A stretch of DNA of 17,301 nt. Origin: JAICLL01 sp035252155. Lineage in GTDB: Bacteria; Planctomycetota; Planctomycetia; Pirellulales; JAICIG01. The position numbers and the translations under genes were made by a program. Below the pieces are notes generated by a model. That model had not been told where the DNA came from, made no database searches, and was given only the letters and a program-made list of their open reading frames with translations. This document shows, piece by piece, positions 1-10,019 of the stretch; the first letter of the stretch is position 1, and each line of letters opens with the position of its first letter. The stretch lies in NCBI GenBank assembly GCA_035252155.1, contig DATFDL010000070.1, forward strand, positions 1 to 17,301, given 5' to 3'.

Positions 1-2507
<2,507 letters not shown>

Positions 2508-2511
<4 letters not shown>

Positions 2512-2900
2512 TCGAGTATCGCAGCGACCGATGTCCCGAGCCGGCGGCGGTCGCCGAGCTGTGTCGGGCGGCGCTTTTGAACCGTCCGGTGGAAGACCTC
2601 GATCGCATCGGCCGGATGTATGCCGCCTCGAACCTGGTCTTCACGGCCTGGCAGGGCGACCGGCTGGTCGGCGTGCTGCGCGGTTGGACCGACGGCGCCT
2701 TCGACGCCTACATTTGCGACCTGGCCGTGCATCCCGACGTGCAGCGGCAGGGCGTCGGGCGGCGACTTTTAGAGCTGGCTTGCCAAAACCAGCCGCAGGT
2801 GCAGTTCATCTTGCGGGCCTCGCCGATCGCCCGAGATTATTACCAGCATCTCGGCTGGCAGAAAATCGAGAACGGCTGGTTCCAGCCACGCACTTCCTAG
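2508..2900 (+). CDS. GNAT family N-acetyltransferase
   Basis: This is a 130-residue protein with the acetyl-CoA-binding signature of GNAT enzymes: the beta4-alpha3 segment ICDLAVHPDVQRQGVG (69-84) contains the Q/RxxGxG/A pyrophosphate loop (Q79-R-Q-G-V-G84), followed by a helix and the late motif YYQHLGW (111-117), where a Tyr often serves as general acid. It would transfer an acetyl group from acetyl-CoA to an amine. The substrate cannot be read from the sequence. The ATG overlaps the stop of the upstream M16 peptidase gene by 4 bp, so it is probably translated from the same mRNA by re-initiation. Its stop codon directly abuts the stop of the convergent DUF2617 gene with no spacer, which leaves no room for a dedicated terminator. 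Length and motifs fit a single-domain GNAT. Confidence 0.9.
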
Positions 2901-3440
2901 CTACGGAATTTCGTAGAGCGACTGGCTTTTGACGATCGCGTAATCGTCGGGAAAGGTGTGAAAGGCCTGCACTAGCAGGCTGCGGTTGCGAGTCTCGACG
3001 TTGATGTAGCTGAGCGCGCCTAACTCCATCCGCCCGCTGGAATGAAAGCGGTGCAGCATGCCCTGCCGTTCGGCATCGTGGCTGAGCTCTTGTTGAAATG
3101 TCCAAAACACTTCGGGCTCGACCGGCTCGAGCTGAAAATTGACCTGGTACATGGCTCCGCCGCGGCATTCCAGCCGGTCGCTGCGCTCGCCTTTCAGCCG
3201 ATACGACAAGAGCCGCCGCTTCTGAGGCAACGGGTGATGTGCTGCCGCGGCCACTTCGGTGAGCGTCAGCCCGTGATAGCGCCACGTCACCAAATGGCCC
3301 GCGCTGGTAATGCTGATGGTGGCCTCGTATTCGCCCCGCCGCACGTGGCGCGACGAGTAGACCTCGAACAACTCGGGGTGCAGCGAGCGGCCGTAGAGTT
3401 GAAACATCAACTCGGCGACTTTGGGTCGAACGGATAACAC
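2901..3440 (-). CDS. DUF2617 family protein
   Basis: This 179-residue protein has no signal peptide or membrane segment. I recognise it as DUF2617 from the N-terminal block VAELMFQLYGRSLHPELF (8-25), the segment ITSAGHLVTWRY, and the conserved C-terminal AFHTFPDDYAIVKSQSL region. Function is unknown in the family. The start is GTG at 3440, preceded by AAGGA about 9 nt upstream; no in-frame ATG lies near. A perfect TATAAT on the minus strand (3519-3524) lies about 75 nt upstream of the start. The gene is co-directional with the RmlD-like gene 173 bp upstream but appears to have its own promoter. It converges on the GNAT gene with abutting stop codons. The family name comes from memory of planctomycete homologues, not from a search. 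Confidence 0.78.
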   Translation of the reverse strand: MLSVRPKVAELMFQLYGRSLHPELFEVYSSRHVRRGEYEATISITSAGHLVTWRYHGLTLTEVAAAAHHPLPQKRRLLSYRLKGERSDRLECRGGAMYQVNFQLEPVEPEVFWTFQQELSHDAERQGMLHRFHSSGRMELGALSYINVETRNRSLLVQAFHTFPDDYAIVKSQSLYEIP

Positions 3441-3518
3441 GGCAACAGTTTCCTTGACTTCACGAAACGGATGAAGACGCCGTGCCGCGCGTGTCCGGCG
3501 GGCGGCAATGACGGCCTC

Positions 3519-3524
3519 ATTATA
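3519..3524 (-). promoter_or_regulatory. Candidate -10 box of the DUF2617 gene
   Basis: The minus strand reads a perfect TATAAT here, in the 173-bp gap between the two minus-strand genes. The best upstream -35 match is poor (TTGGTC at 16-nt spacing). Placement about 75 nt before the GTG start is reasonable for a sigma-70-type promoter. Confidence 0.45.
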
Positions 3525-3613
3525 GCCTGACGATCAGTCCGACCAAGTGACTTTATTCCTTCGCATCCGCGCGCCGCGATTTCTCTCTTGACAAAGCGGA
3601 AATCGTTGTCCTG

Positions 3614-4525
3614 CTAAGCGGCCAGCGCGGGAGCATGCGTGTCGAGTTGTTGTCGAAAAACGTCGGCCTGCTCGACGAATCGCGCCAAGCCTTCTCGCAA
3701 CAATGGCAGCGGAGTCTCCAACTCGCGCCGCACGCGATGGGTGTTGAGCGAGGTCTCGTCGGCGTGCGGCCGGCGGGGCGGTTCATCGTTCAGCCGCACG
3801 AGCCGGCCGGCAGAATTGCTCGCCAATGCCAACTCGGCCGCGAAGCGAAAGGGACTGGTCCGCTCGGCGCCGGTGATGTGAATTAGACCGTGCAGCCTGG
3901 CCCGCAGCGCGCGATGAACCAGCACCGCCAGATCGGTGGCCAGGATCGGCGTGGCATGCCGCTGCGCGTCGACTTCGCACGCTTCTCCTTGCGAGAGAAG
4001 CTGCCAATAGCGCTCGGCGTAGTTGGGTTCGGCGCCGCGGGGGCTCCAGCCGTAAGCGTGCGTGCGCACAATCAAGGCGTCAGTCTCGGCTAGCGCCTGT
4101 TCGACGGCGCGGGCCGCCGCCGCAATCGGGCCGCCGGCCGTGGGTGTCGATGTTTCCGGATGAAACAGCCGCGGGCCGGCAAAGACGGCGTCGGTGAGAA
4201 TGACGGCCAGCCGAGCGCCGCAGCGGCGTGCGGCCGCGGCCAGGCTGGCGGCCACGTGCGATTCATGCTCGGCGTCGGGCGTGAGCATGCCGGCGGAGTC
4301 CCAACTCGCTCGGGAGAGCGGCCCACAGTGGATCAGCCAGCGCGGCGACTCCGCCTCGGCGATGGCGGCCAATTCGAGTGGGTCGTTCGGATCGCAAGCG
4401 ATCACGCGGTACGGCGCGGAACCAGAGACATTCGATACCCCGACCACGTCACATCGCTCGGCCAACATCGCCGCCGCGTTGCTTCCGACCAAGCCCTCGA
4501 CGCACGTCACCAGCAGTTTGTCCAC
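3614..4525 (-). CDS. RmlD-like SDR-family protein lacking the catalytic Tyr and Lys
   Basis: This 303-residue protein has an NAD(P)-dependent epimerase/dehydrogenase fold of the dTDP-4-dehydrorhamnose reductase (RmlD) type. Evidence: the N-terminal beta strand and glycine loop VTCVEGLVGSN (6-16), the strand ILTDAVFAG (109-117) matching the family's STDYVFDG, and a C-terminal half with ATPILATDLA (191-200), like the RmlD substrate-binding region. Two departures stand out. The first Gly of TGxxGxxG is Cys8. Where YxxxK should be, the sequence is PIAAAARAVEQ (133-143): Tyr becomes Ile134 and Lys becomes Ala138, although the following Glu142 is kept. Ordinary reductase chemistry therefore looks impossible; a cofactor- or sugar-binding role is an inference. 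The start is GTG with GGAGG 6 nt upstream. The neighbours do not form a rhamnose operon. Confidence 0.8.
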   Translation of the reverse strand: MDKLLVTCVEGLVGSNAAAMLAERCDVVGVSNVSGSAPYRVIACDPNDPLELAAIAEAESPRWLIHCGPLSRASWDSAGMLTPDAEHESHVAASLAAAARRCGARLAVILTDAVFAGPRLFHPETSTPTAGGPIAAAARAVEQALAETDALIVRTHAYGWSPRGAEPNYAERYWQLLSQGEACEVDAQRHATPILATDLAVLVHRALRARLHGLIHITGAERTSPFRFAAELALASNSAGRLVRLNDEPPRRPHADETSLNTHRVRRELETPLPLLREGLARFVEQADVFRQQLDTHAPALAA

Positions 4526-4893
4526 GTTCGGCCTCCATGCCTAGATATGCCGCTTCGACCCGCCAAACAGGCCAGAAGCCGGCGTTTTTTATTCGTCACC
4601 GGGCCTGCTCCCGACCGGCGAGGGCGGGATTCTAGCGGCAGTTGGTCGCCCGCGAAAGGCGAGTAATTATTGGCGCTGGCGTACAACCGAAACGGAAGCT
4701 CGTCGACGTTGGGCTTTTTGCACGCTCGGCGCAAGACCGCCCTTGACCAAGGGCGGGGTTGACGATATTGAATTCTCCTCCTCGGAGGCTTTTTTCTAAA
4801 GTTCGGCCGAGTCGATTCCGACGCGAGGGCCGTACGCTGACTCATCCCCCCGCCTTACGCTGCCTGGAAGGGTTTTGGTCGCGCCGCGCGAGA
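4526..4893. other. 368-bp intergenic region between divergent genes
   Basis: No convincing gene lies here. The frame of the downstream secreted protein stays open upstream to a TTG at 4759, but the translated leader is Arg/Pro-rich and sits before a clear signal peptide, so I treat it as untranslated. The region holds a perfect 8-bp hairpin (4737-4756) and a weak promoter candidate for the plus-strand gene: TTGACC at 4743-4748, then a 17-nt spacer and TATTGA. It also has a 4-bp hairpin followed by six T (4777-4795). Confidence 0.5.
4737..4756. repeat. Perfect 8-bp inverted repeat (hairpin)
   Basis: CCGCCCTT and AAGGGCGG are separated by a GACC loop. No T-run follows on either strand, so it is not a standard intrinsic terminator. 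It overlaps the candidate -35 of the downstream gene and could be an operator, or simply one more short palindrome of the kind scattered in this genome. Confidence 0.5.
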
Positions 4894-6048
4894 ATGCTGC
4901 GGTGCGCCGCCGCGGCATTCTTGGCCTTGATGCTGGCCGGCCAAGCCCATGCGCAGCAACAGCGAGTGCGATTCCCCAGCGCCATCGGTCCAGATAGCCC
5001 GTTTTACAACGAGGCAGGCCCGGCCGGCGTCTTTACACCGCCTACGCAGTCGCCCTCGTCCACGTTCGATCCGTATGCCGACCCGGCCGGCCAGGTTCCG
5101 TCGCTTGCGCCTTCGACCGCCGCGCCGCCAAGCATGACCGGCACCGGCCCTTTTGCGCAGCCGTATACGCCGCAGCCCGCCGGGCCGCTCAGCCAGCCGG
5201 GCGGCGGTGCGCTGGCCCAGCCCGGCCAGCCACTGCCCGACGGCACGCTCGTTCCACGGCAGCGGTTCTTGCAAGAGTTGCACCTCGACGACACGCAATT
5301 GCTGCGGATCGGCCGGCGCGGCCTGGGCATCAACGACGTCGGTCTAGACGGCGTCTTCGCGGTACCGGTGCTGGCCGTGCCCACACCGGTCTACATCACG
5401 CCCGGCTTTACGTACCACTCGTGGAACGGCCCGGCGTCGGGCAATTTTCGCGGCTTTCCCGATCTGCCGCCCAACGCCTACGACGCCTACCTCGATACCA
5501 GTTGGCGCCCGCAAGTCACCAGTTGGTTCGCGGCCGATCTCGACGTGCGTGTCGGCGTCTATAGCGACTTCAGCGCGGTCAACGGCCGCAGCATTCGTAT
5601 CCTTGGCCGCGGGCTGGGCGTTTTCACTCTGTCGCCGCAATGGCAGGTGGCCGCCGGTGTTTGGTATCTCGATCGTCTCACTGTCAAGCTGCTGCCGGCC
5701 GGCGGTGTCATCTGGACGCCGAACCAAGACACGCGATTCGCCCTGTTGTTCCCAAACCCCAAGCTCTCGCAGCGGCTGTTTACGATCGGCAACACCGACG
5801 TTTGGGGATACGTGGCGGGCGAGTACGGCGGCGGCAAATGGACCATTCGCCGCGCCAATGGGCTCAGCGACGTAGTCGAGCTCAACGATCTCCGGGCGTT
5901 GGCGGGCTTCGAGTGGTTCGCCTTCAGCGGCATGAAGGGCAACGCCGAGATCGGCTACGTATTTGACCGTCACATTATCTATCGCAGCGGCACGCCGCGG
6001 GCGCACCCGGGCGACACGGTATTGTTTCGAGCGGGGCTGACGTATTGA
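4894..6048 (+). CDS. Secreted protein with Pro-rich linker and C-terminal beta-barrel-like domain
   Basis: This 384-residue protein, counted from ATG 4894, has an N-terminal signal peptide LRCAAAAFLALMLAGQAHA ending in the AxA-type site AHA (18-20). A Pro/Gln/Gly/Ser-rich low-complexity linker follows (about 47-121), then a region of alternating hydrophobic and polar residues rich in aromatic and Gly residues (about 150-384). The last residues, FRAGLTY, end in an aromatic residue, as in outer-membrane beta-barrel proteins recognised by BamA. I suspect a DUF6268-type barrel but cannot confirm it. The likely location is the outer membrane, with a periplasmic linker. No enzyme motif is visible. 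The start was chosen by the signal peptide; the Shine-Dalgarno is weak, and the frame is open upstream to 4759. It converges on the ggt gene, with a large palindrome in between. Confidence 0.75.
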   Translation: MLRCAAAAFLALMLAGQAHAQQQRVRFPSAIGPDSPFYNEAGPAGVFTPPTQSPSSTFDPYADPAGQVPSLAPSTAAPPSMTGTGPFAQPYTPQPAGPLSQPGGGALAQPGQPLPDGTLVPRQRFLQELHLDDTQLLRIGRRGLGINDVGLDGVFAVPVLAVPTPVYITPGFTYHSWNGPASGNFRGFPDLPPNAYDAYLDTSWRPQVTSWFAADLDVRVGVYSDFSAVNGRSIRILGRGLGVFTLSPQWQVAAGVWYLDRLTVKLLPAGGVIWTPNQDTRFALLFPNPKLSQRLFTIGNTDVWGYVAGEYGGGKWTIRRANGLSDVVELNDLRALAGFEWFAFSGMKGNAEIGYVFDRHIIYRSGTPRAHPGDTVLFRAGLTY

Positions 6049-6061
6049 CGGAATACGCGGC

Positions 6062-6245
6062 TGCGGGTGCCACGGCATCCGCCGCGGCGCGGTTGGCATC
6101 GAGCCGACTTGCGGCGCAATTTGCCGCGGCGGACGCCGTGCGAATTCAGGCTGAAGAGCAGTTCCGCACGGCGTCCGTCGCAGCGAACGGCAATTGTGTG
6201 TATGGCGACGTAACTCGCGCTGCGACGGATGCCGTGGCACCCCGC
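6062..6245. repeat. Nested imperfect palindrome, about 184 bp, between convergent genes
   Basis: The left arm (6062-6143) and right arm (6163-6245) are imperfect reverse complements over about 80 bp. The strongest blocks are at the outside (TGCCACGGCATCCG at 6068-6081 against its complement at 6226-6239) and the inside (CGGACGCCGTGCG at 6130-6142 against 6164-6176). The central loop is about 19 nt. It fills most of the 233-bp gap between the stops at 6048 and 6282. It has no coding capacity. It could be a small non-autonomous palindromic element, and as RNA would fold into a long hairpin from either strand. Confidence 0.75.
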
Positions 6246-6281
6246 ATACCCGTCCATTCCTCAATTCGCGATTACTGATCG

Positions 6282-8003
6282 CTACCCGGCTGCGGGTGCG
6301 CCGGCGCGACGGCGGTCGGCCACTGCGTCGATCTTGCCGGTTTTTGAGTCGATCAAGATCGAGTTGGCCGAGCCTTGCCGGTGAGGCTTGTCGTCGATGG
6401 CGTGACCCATGGCGCGCAACCGTTTGATAAGCTCGGCGTAGGCCGGTTCCGTCGCGCCTTCGAACTGCACCACGTCGGGCAGCCAACCGTGGTGCAGCCG
6501 CGGCGCATCGACGGCCGCCCGCAATTCCATACCGTATTCGAGTACGGTGACCAGTAGGCAAACCACCGTGCTGATGATCGTTCGCCCGCCGGGACTGCCG
6601 GCGATCAACTCGACCCGGCCGTCGTGCAGCACGATGGTCGGCGACTGCGAGCTGAGCATGCGCTTGCCCGGCGCGATGAGATTCGCCGCCGTACCGATCT
6701 GGCCGCTGCGGTCGGTGACACGCGGTTGCCAATTAAAATCGCCCATCTCATTGTTTAGCAAAAAGCCCGCCCCGCCGACCATCACTCGCGAGCCATAGCT
6801 GTGCTCCAACGTGTACGTATTGGCCACCGCCGTACCCTGCGAGTCGATCACCGAGAAGTGCGTGGTCTGGGTTCCTTCGGGCGGCAAGGCGATTTCCGGC
6901 GCCAGCCGCTGGCTGGGCGTGGCGCGATCGAGGTCGATCGCTTCGACAAGTTGTTGGGCGTAATCCTTCGACTGTAAGTGGTCGGGCACTTCGACAAAGT
7001 CAGGATCGCCCAGCCAGCGAGCACGATCGCAGAAAGCTCTTCGCAGGGCCTCGACCAGCAGGTGCTGAGTCCGCGGTGACCAGCGATCGTGGCTGCGCAG
7101 ATCGAAGCGTTCGAGCAGGTTAAGGGCCTCGATGGTGGCAACGCCGCCGGAGCTGGGCGGCGGCGCCGCCAGAATCTCATAGTCACGATACGTGCCACGC
7201 ATCGGCGTGCGAAGCTTCGCTTGATACTTGGCGAGGTCGGCCCGTGTGATCAAACCTGGGCCGCGCTGCATCTCGGCAACTATCAGCTCGGCGATCGGAC
7301 CTTCGTAAAATGCCGCCGCGCCATCATCGGCGATCTGCCGTAGCGTGCGGGCCAGGTCGGGCTGCGACAGCCGGTCGTCGGGTTGCCATGATTGCGCGCC
7401 GTTTTGCTTGCCAAGCACGCGACGCAATTCAGCAAACTCAGCCGACGACGCCACGATCTTGTTCAGATCGGCGGCCAGCCGCGTGCCCAGCGTAAAGCCG
7501 TCATCGGCTAAGCGCACCGCCGGTTCGACTAAAGCTTTCCATGCGAGCTTGCCGTAACGGCGATGGGCCAGTTCCAAGCCGCGAGGTGTGCCCGGCACGC
7601 CGACCACCTTGTGGCCGAGCCGGCTTTCGCCCTTGGCAAACATTGTGGCGGTGGCCTTGCCGGGTGCCGTTTCGCGATAGTCGATGCAAACCGGTGCAGA
7701 ACCGTCGGATGGACGAACGAGCATGAAGCCGCCGCCGCCGAGATTGCCGGCTTCGGGAAAAGTGACCGCCAGCGCCAGGGCGGTCGCCACCGCGGCATCG
7801 ACGGCGTTGCCGCCTTGCGCGAGGATCGCCGCGCCCACCTCGGAGGCGGGCAGTGAGTCGGAGACCACCCAGCCGCGCGGGGCGGGCGGTTTCTCCGCGT
7901 CCTCGTCCGCCACGGTGTGCCTGAGCGATCCGCAGCTAACCAGCGATCCGGCGGCGACGCTTTGGACAAACTGGCGGCGGGAAACCTGGAACTGCTCGTT
8001 CAT
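6282..8003 (-). CDS. ggt: Gamma-glutamyltransferase precursor
   Basis: This 573-residue Ntn-hydrolase precursor is self-cleaved into large and small subunits. It transfers or hydrolyses the gamma-glutamyl group of glutathione and related peptides outside the cytoplasm. Evidence: GGNAVDAAVATALALAV (64-80), NLGGGGFMLV, and the autoprocessing site EGTQTTHFSV with candidate nucleophile Thr380 starting the small subunit, followed by NTYTLEHSYGSRV and SPGGRTIIST (470-479), as in bacterial GGTs. Overall length matches the family. The N-terminus has a twin-arginine signal, SRRQF (8-12), a hydrophobic stretch, then LVSC (21-24), which also satisfies a lipobox. Export by Tat, possibly as a lipoprotein, is therefore suggested. 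The start is ATG with no strong Shine-Dalgarno. It diverges from the DUF3179 gene. Confidence 0.95.
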   Translation of the reverse strand: MNEQFQVSRRQFVQSVAAGSLVSCGSLRHTVADEDAEKPPAPRGWVVSDSLPASEVGAAILAQGGNAVDAAVATALALAVTFPEAGNLGGGGFMLVRPSDGSAPVCIDYRETAPGKATATMFAKGESRLGHKVVGVPGTPRGLELAHRRYGKLAWKALVEPAVRLADDGFTLGTRLAADLNKIVASSAEFAELRRVLGKQNGAQSWQPDDRLSQPDLARTLRQIADDGAAAFYEGPIAELIVAEMQRGPGLITRADLAKYQAKLRTPMRGTYRDYEILAAPPPSSGGVATIEALNLLERFDLRSHDRWSPRTQHLLVEALRRAFCDRARWLGDPDFVEVPDHLQSKDYAQQLVEAIDLDRATPSQRLAPEIALPPEGTQTTHFSVIDSQGTAVANTYTLEHSYGSRVMVGGAGFLLNNEMGDFNWQPRVTDRSGQIGTAANLIAPGKRMLSSQSPTIVLHDGRVELIAGSPGGRTIISTVVCLLVTVLEYGMELRAAVDAPRLHHGWLPDVVQFEGATEPAYAELIKRLRAMGHAIDDKPHRQGSANSILIDSKTGKIDAVADRRRAGAPAAG

Positions 8004-8138
8004 GGTGCAGAGGGAAAGTCAAAATGAAAAATGCAAAAGTCAAAGCTGAGTAATCGTAGCGATGGCGCATGGCACACAGGCCATATCTGTGGTTAGAATA
8101 ATCGCCGTAGCCGTTCTGACATAGTCGTGAGGTGCTCC
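8004..8138. promoter_or_regulatory. Divergent promoter region between ggt and the DUF3179 gene
   Basis: This stretch is noticeably richer in A and T than its surroundings. It includes a run with the direct repeat AAGTCAAA (8014-8021 and 8037-8044) just upstream of ggt. On the plus strand, TGTGGTTAGAAT (8088-8099) contains a TAGAAT -10-like box 40 nt before the DUF3179 start. No good -35 was found. Confidence 0.4.
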
Positions 8139-9224
8139 ATGCGTCGCGTATTGACGATGATCTTTTTGGGTTTGGCGGGGCTGGCATCGCTCACAGCCGC
8201 CGATGAAGCATCGAAGGCGGGCGATGGCCACGCCAAACAGCTCTTCAAGCCCGAAGCGTTTCAAACGCTCATCAATCCGAACTGCTCGCACTGTGTTGAC
8301 GAGGCCAAGCGCCGAGCGACAGAACTGCGGCCCGACGACCGCGTGCTGGCCTGGACGCGCGGCAAATACGAGGGAGGCGCCATTCCCTGGCGGTTCTTCC
8401 TGGCGCCGTATCGCGTCATCAGCGACACCTACGGCGTGTTCGTCTACGACCCCGACGCCGGCTTCGTGCGCGGTTACGAACCTTCGCTTGATTTTCGTTT
8501 TCACGGCTGGCGGAACGGCGTCATGGTCATTCGCCACAAGGATGGCACGCTCTTCTCGGCCCTCTCGGGCCGTGCGTTCGCCGGCCCGCGACAGGGCGAG
8601 TCGCTGAAGCCCATCGCGACCATCGAAACCGACTGGGGCTACTTCAGCCGCGCGTATCCCGGCGCCGTGGCCTATCACATGTTCGACAAATATCGCCCGC
8701 AAGAGCTGCCCACAGCCGACAATGCTGATTCGCTTGGCACCCGACTCGAATCCGGTCCACAAGGCGTGAATGGCCAAACGCGCGTCATTGGCCTAGCGCT
8801 GGGCGAGCACGCCAAAGCCTGGCCGCTGGCCGCGCTAGACGCGGCTGGCGGAGTCGTCGAAGACGAACTCGGCGGTCAGAAACTGCTGCTGCTCTGGTAT
8901 CCGGCGACGCAGGCGGCTGCGATCTATGCCCCCGAGCTCGACGCAGCCGACGACGAGCCAAAGCAATCCATCTCGTTGGTAGTCGACGCCGACGCGCAGG
9001 CACCGTTCACCGATCGCCAGACCGGCTCGCACTGGGGTATCGAAGGCCGGGCGGTCGAAGGGCCGCTCAAAGGCCAGACGCTCCGCTGGCTGCCCGGGGT
9101 GCAGTGCCGTTGGTTCGCTTGGGCCGCGGAATATCCACAGAGCAAACTGCACGAAGGCCCGCGTGGTACCGCGCCGTCGGCGGCCGATAAGTCCCCTGCT
9201 CAGCCAGTCGAAACAGAGCACTAG
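8139..9224 (+). CDS. Secreted DUF3179 domain-containing protein
   Basis: The protein has 361 residues from ATG 8139. A GTG at 8127 is in frame, but GAGGTG at 8129-8134 is better read as the Shine-Dalgarno 5 nt before the ATG. The signal peptide (MRRVLTMIFLGLAGLASLTA) is followed by a short charged segment. The body contains two related halves. In the first, GVFVYDPDAG and FSALSGRAFAGPRQG; in the second, AKAWPLAAL and HWGIEGRAVEGPLKG, each followed by a Trp-containing segment and a YP motif. This is the DUF3179 pattern. A CSHC motif (C49, C52) sits after the signal peptide; it lacks the following His of a c-type haem site. Function is unknown in the family; periplasmic or cell-surface location is inferred. 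Confidence 0.82.
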   Translation: MRRVLTMIFLGLAGLASLTAADEASKAGDGHAKQLFKPEAFQTLINPNCSHCVDEAKRRATELRPDDRVLAWTRGKYEGGAIPWRFFLAPYRVISDTYGVFVYDPDAGFVRGYEPSLDFRFHGWRNGVMVIRHKDGTLFSALSGRAFAGPRQGESLKPIATIETDWGYFSRAYPGAVAYHMFDKYRPQELPTADNADSLGTRLESGPQGVNGQTRVIGLALGEHAKAWPLAALDAAGGVVEDELGGQKLLLLWYPATQAAAIYAPELDAADDEPKQSISLVVDADAQAPFTDRQTGSHWGIEGRAVEGPLKGQTLRWLPGVQCRWFAWAAEYPQSKLHEGPRGTAPSAADKSPAQPVETEH

Positions 9225-9345
9225 CCGCAAGGCCCATTTCCTGTTAGCGTATTAATTGAAGCGGTTTTCGGCGCGATGCCTCTTCGGGCCGCCGTCGCTC
9301 TTGAATCGTACCACGGACCTCCCGACCCAGAATTCACGTAACCTC

Positions 9346-9444
9346 ATGGCAAAACCCCACCGCGTATTGAAAAAGGCCAATCATGGCTCCCGCCCCGCTA
9401 ACAGCAAAGCCCGCCGTCTGAAGCGAAAGCTCATCAAGACTTGA
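9346..9444 (+). CDS. Short, strongly basic 32-residue protein
   Basis: This tiny reading frame translates to a peptide that is nearly half Lys, Arg and His and contains HGSRPANSKARRLKRKLIKT. It has no acidic residue, as in very small ribosome-associated or RNA-binding proteins such as the short bS22/AURKAIP1-type peptides; I see only compositional similarity to those. I recall similar small basic peptides in planctomycetes, which supports it being real. The frame is open upstream to 9256, but that leader looks non-coding. No clear Shine-Dalgarno precedes ATG 9346. It ends 21 bp before the fabZ-like start and is probably co-transcribed with it. Confidence 0.55.
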   Translation: MAKPHRVLKKANHGSRPANSKARRLKRKLIKT

Positions 9445-9465
9445 AGGGCGCTGGAGGATTTGCGC

Positions 9466-9987
9466 GTGGCCGGAAAAGACCTGATCGTCGAGCCGTCGGA
9501 GTATGATCTGAACCGGATCATCGCCGACATCGATGAAATTCGCTGCTGGAACCCGCAACGCTTCGAGATGGAGCAGTTGACGGCCATCGTGCACGAAGAC
9601 GGAGTGCGCAAACTCTGCGTCGGCTACAAAGACGTGCGCCACGACGAATTCTGGGCCCGCGGCCACATGCCCGGCCGGCCCATCATGCCGGGCGTCGTGA
9701 TGTGCGAGTGCGCCGCGCAACTGTGCAGCTACATGTCGCAAAAATACGACCTGCTGGGGGCCAAAGTGCTTGGTTTCGGCGGCATGGACGAGGTGCGCTT
9801 CCGCGATCCAGTGGTTCCCGGCGACCGGTTGGTGATGGCGGCCCAGCTTGTCAAAGTACGGCGCGGCGCGATTGTCGTCAGTCGTTTTCAAGGCTTTGTG
9901 CGTGAGGTGTTGGTCTGCGAAGGCCAGATCAAGGGCGTTCCACTGCCCAGCGACTTCTTGCCGGTTCAGCCGCCCGCCAGCCGGTGA
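9466..9987 (+). CDS. fabZ: FabZ-like 3-hydroxyacyl-[acyl-carrier-protein] dehydratase
   Basis: This 173-residue hot-dog-fold protein has the FabZ active-site helix: GHMPGRPIMPGVVMCECAAQL, where His67 and Glu81 match the catalytic His/Glu pair (HFPGRPIMPGV...E in classical FabZ). FabZ removes water from 3-hydroxyacyl-ACP in cytoplasmic fatty-acid elongation. The chain is somewhat longer than the typical 140-150 residues, with extra N-terminal sequence (EYDLNRIIADIDEIRCWNP). Planctomycetes often carry several FabZ-like paralogues, so a specialised role is possible. I chose GTG 9466 because GGAGG (9453-9457) lies 8 nt before it; the in-frame TTG at 9460 is only 2 nt away from that site. The basic 32-residue gene is just upstream. 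Confidence 0.88.
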   Translation: MAGKDLIVEPSEYDLNRIIADIDEIRCWNPQRFEMEQLTAIVHEDGVRKLCVGYKDVRHDEFWARGHMPGRPIMPGVVMCECAAQLCSYMSQKYDLLGAKVLGFGGMDEVRFRDPVVPGDRLVMAAQLVKVRRGAIVVSRFQGFVREVLVCEGQIKGVPLPSDFLPVQPPASR

Positions 9988-10019
9988 TCGCCAAACCTCG
10001 GCAGCCGACTTGCGGCTCT

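Noticed and set aside
3588..3593. TTGACA on the plus strand
   Set aside because: There is no -10 at suitable spacing and no plus-strand gene follows.
4777..4795. Small hairpin followed by six T before the secreted-protein gene
   Set aside because: The stem is only 4 bp, too weak for an intrinsic terminator, and it has no gene to terminate on that strand.
4759..4893. N-terminal extension of the secreted protein from TTG 4759
   Set aside because: The extension is Arg/Pro-rich, sits before a clear signal peptide and has no ribosome site.
5344..6732. Open minus-strand frame of 462 codons across two genes and the palindrome
   Set aside because: It is Arg-rich with no family motif and overlaps the ggt and secreted-protein genes.
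8188..8298. CSHC in the DUF3179 protein as a c-type haem site
   Set aside because: The required His after the second Cys is missing (Val instead).
6103..10016. Shared 13-mer GCCGACTTGCGGC at 6103-6115 and 10004-10016
   Set aside because: A few identical 13-mers are expected by chance in 17 kb searched on both strands, and the flanks do not match.
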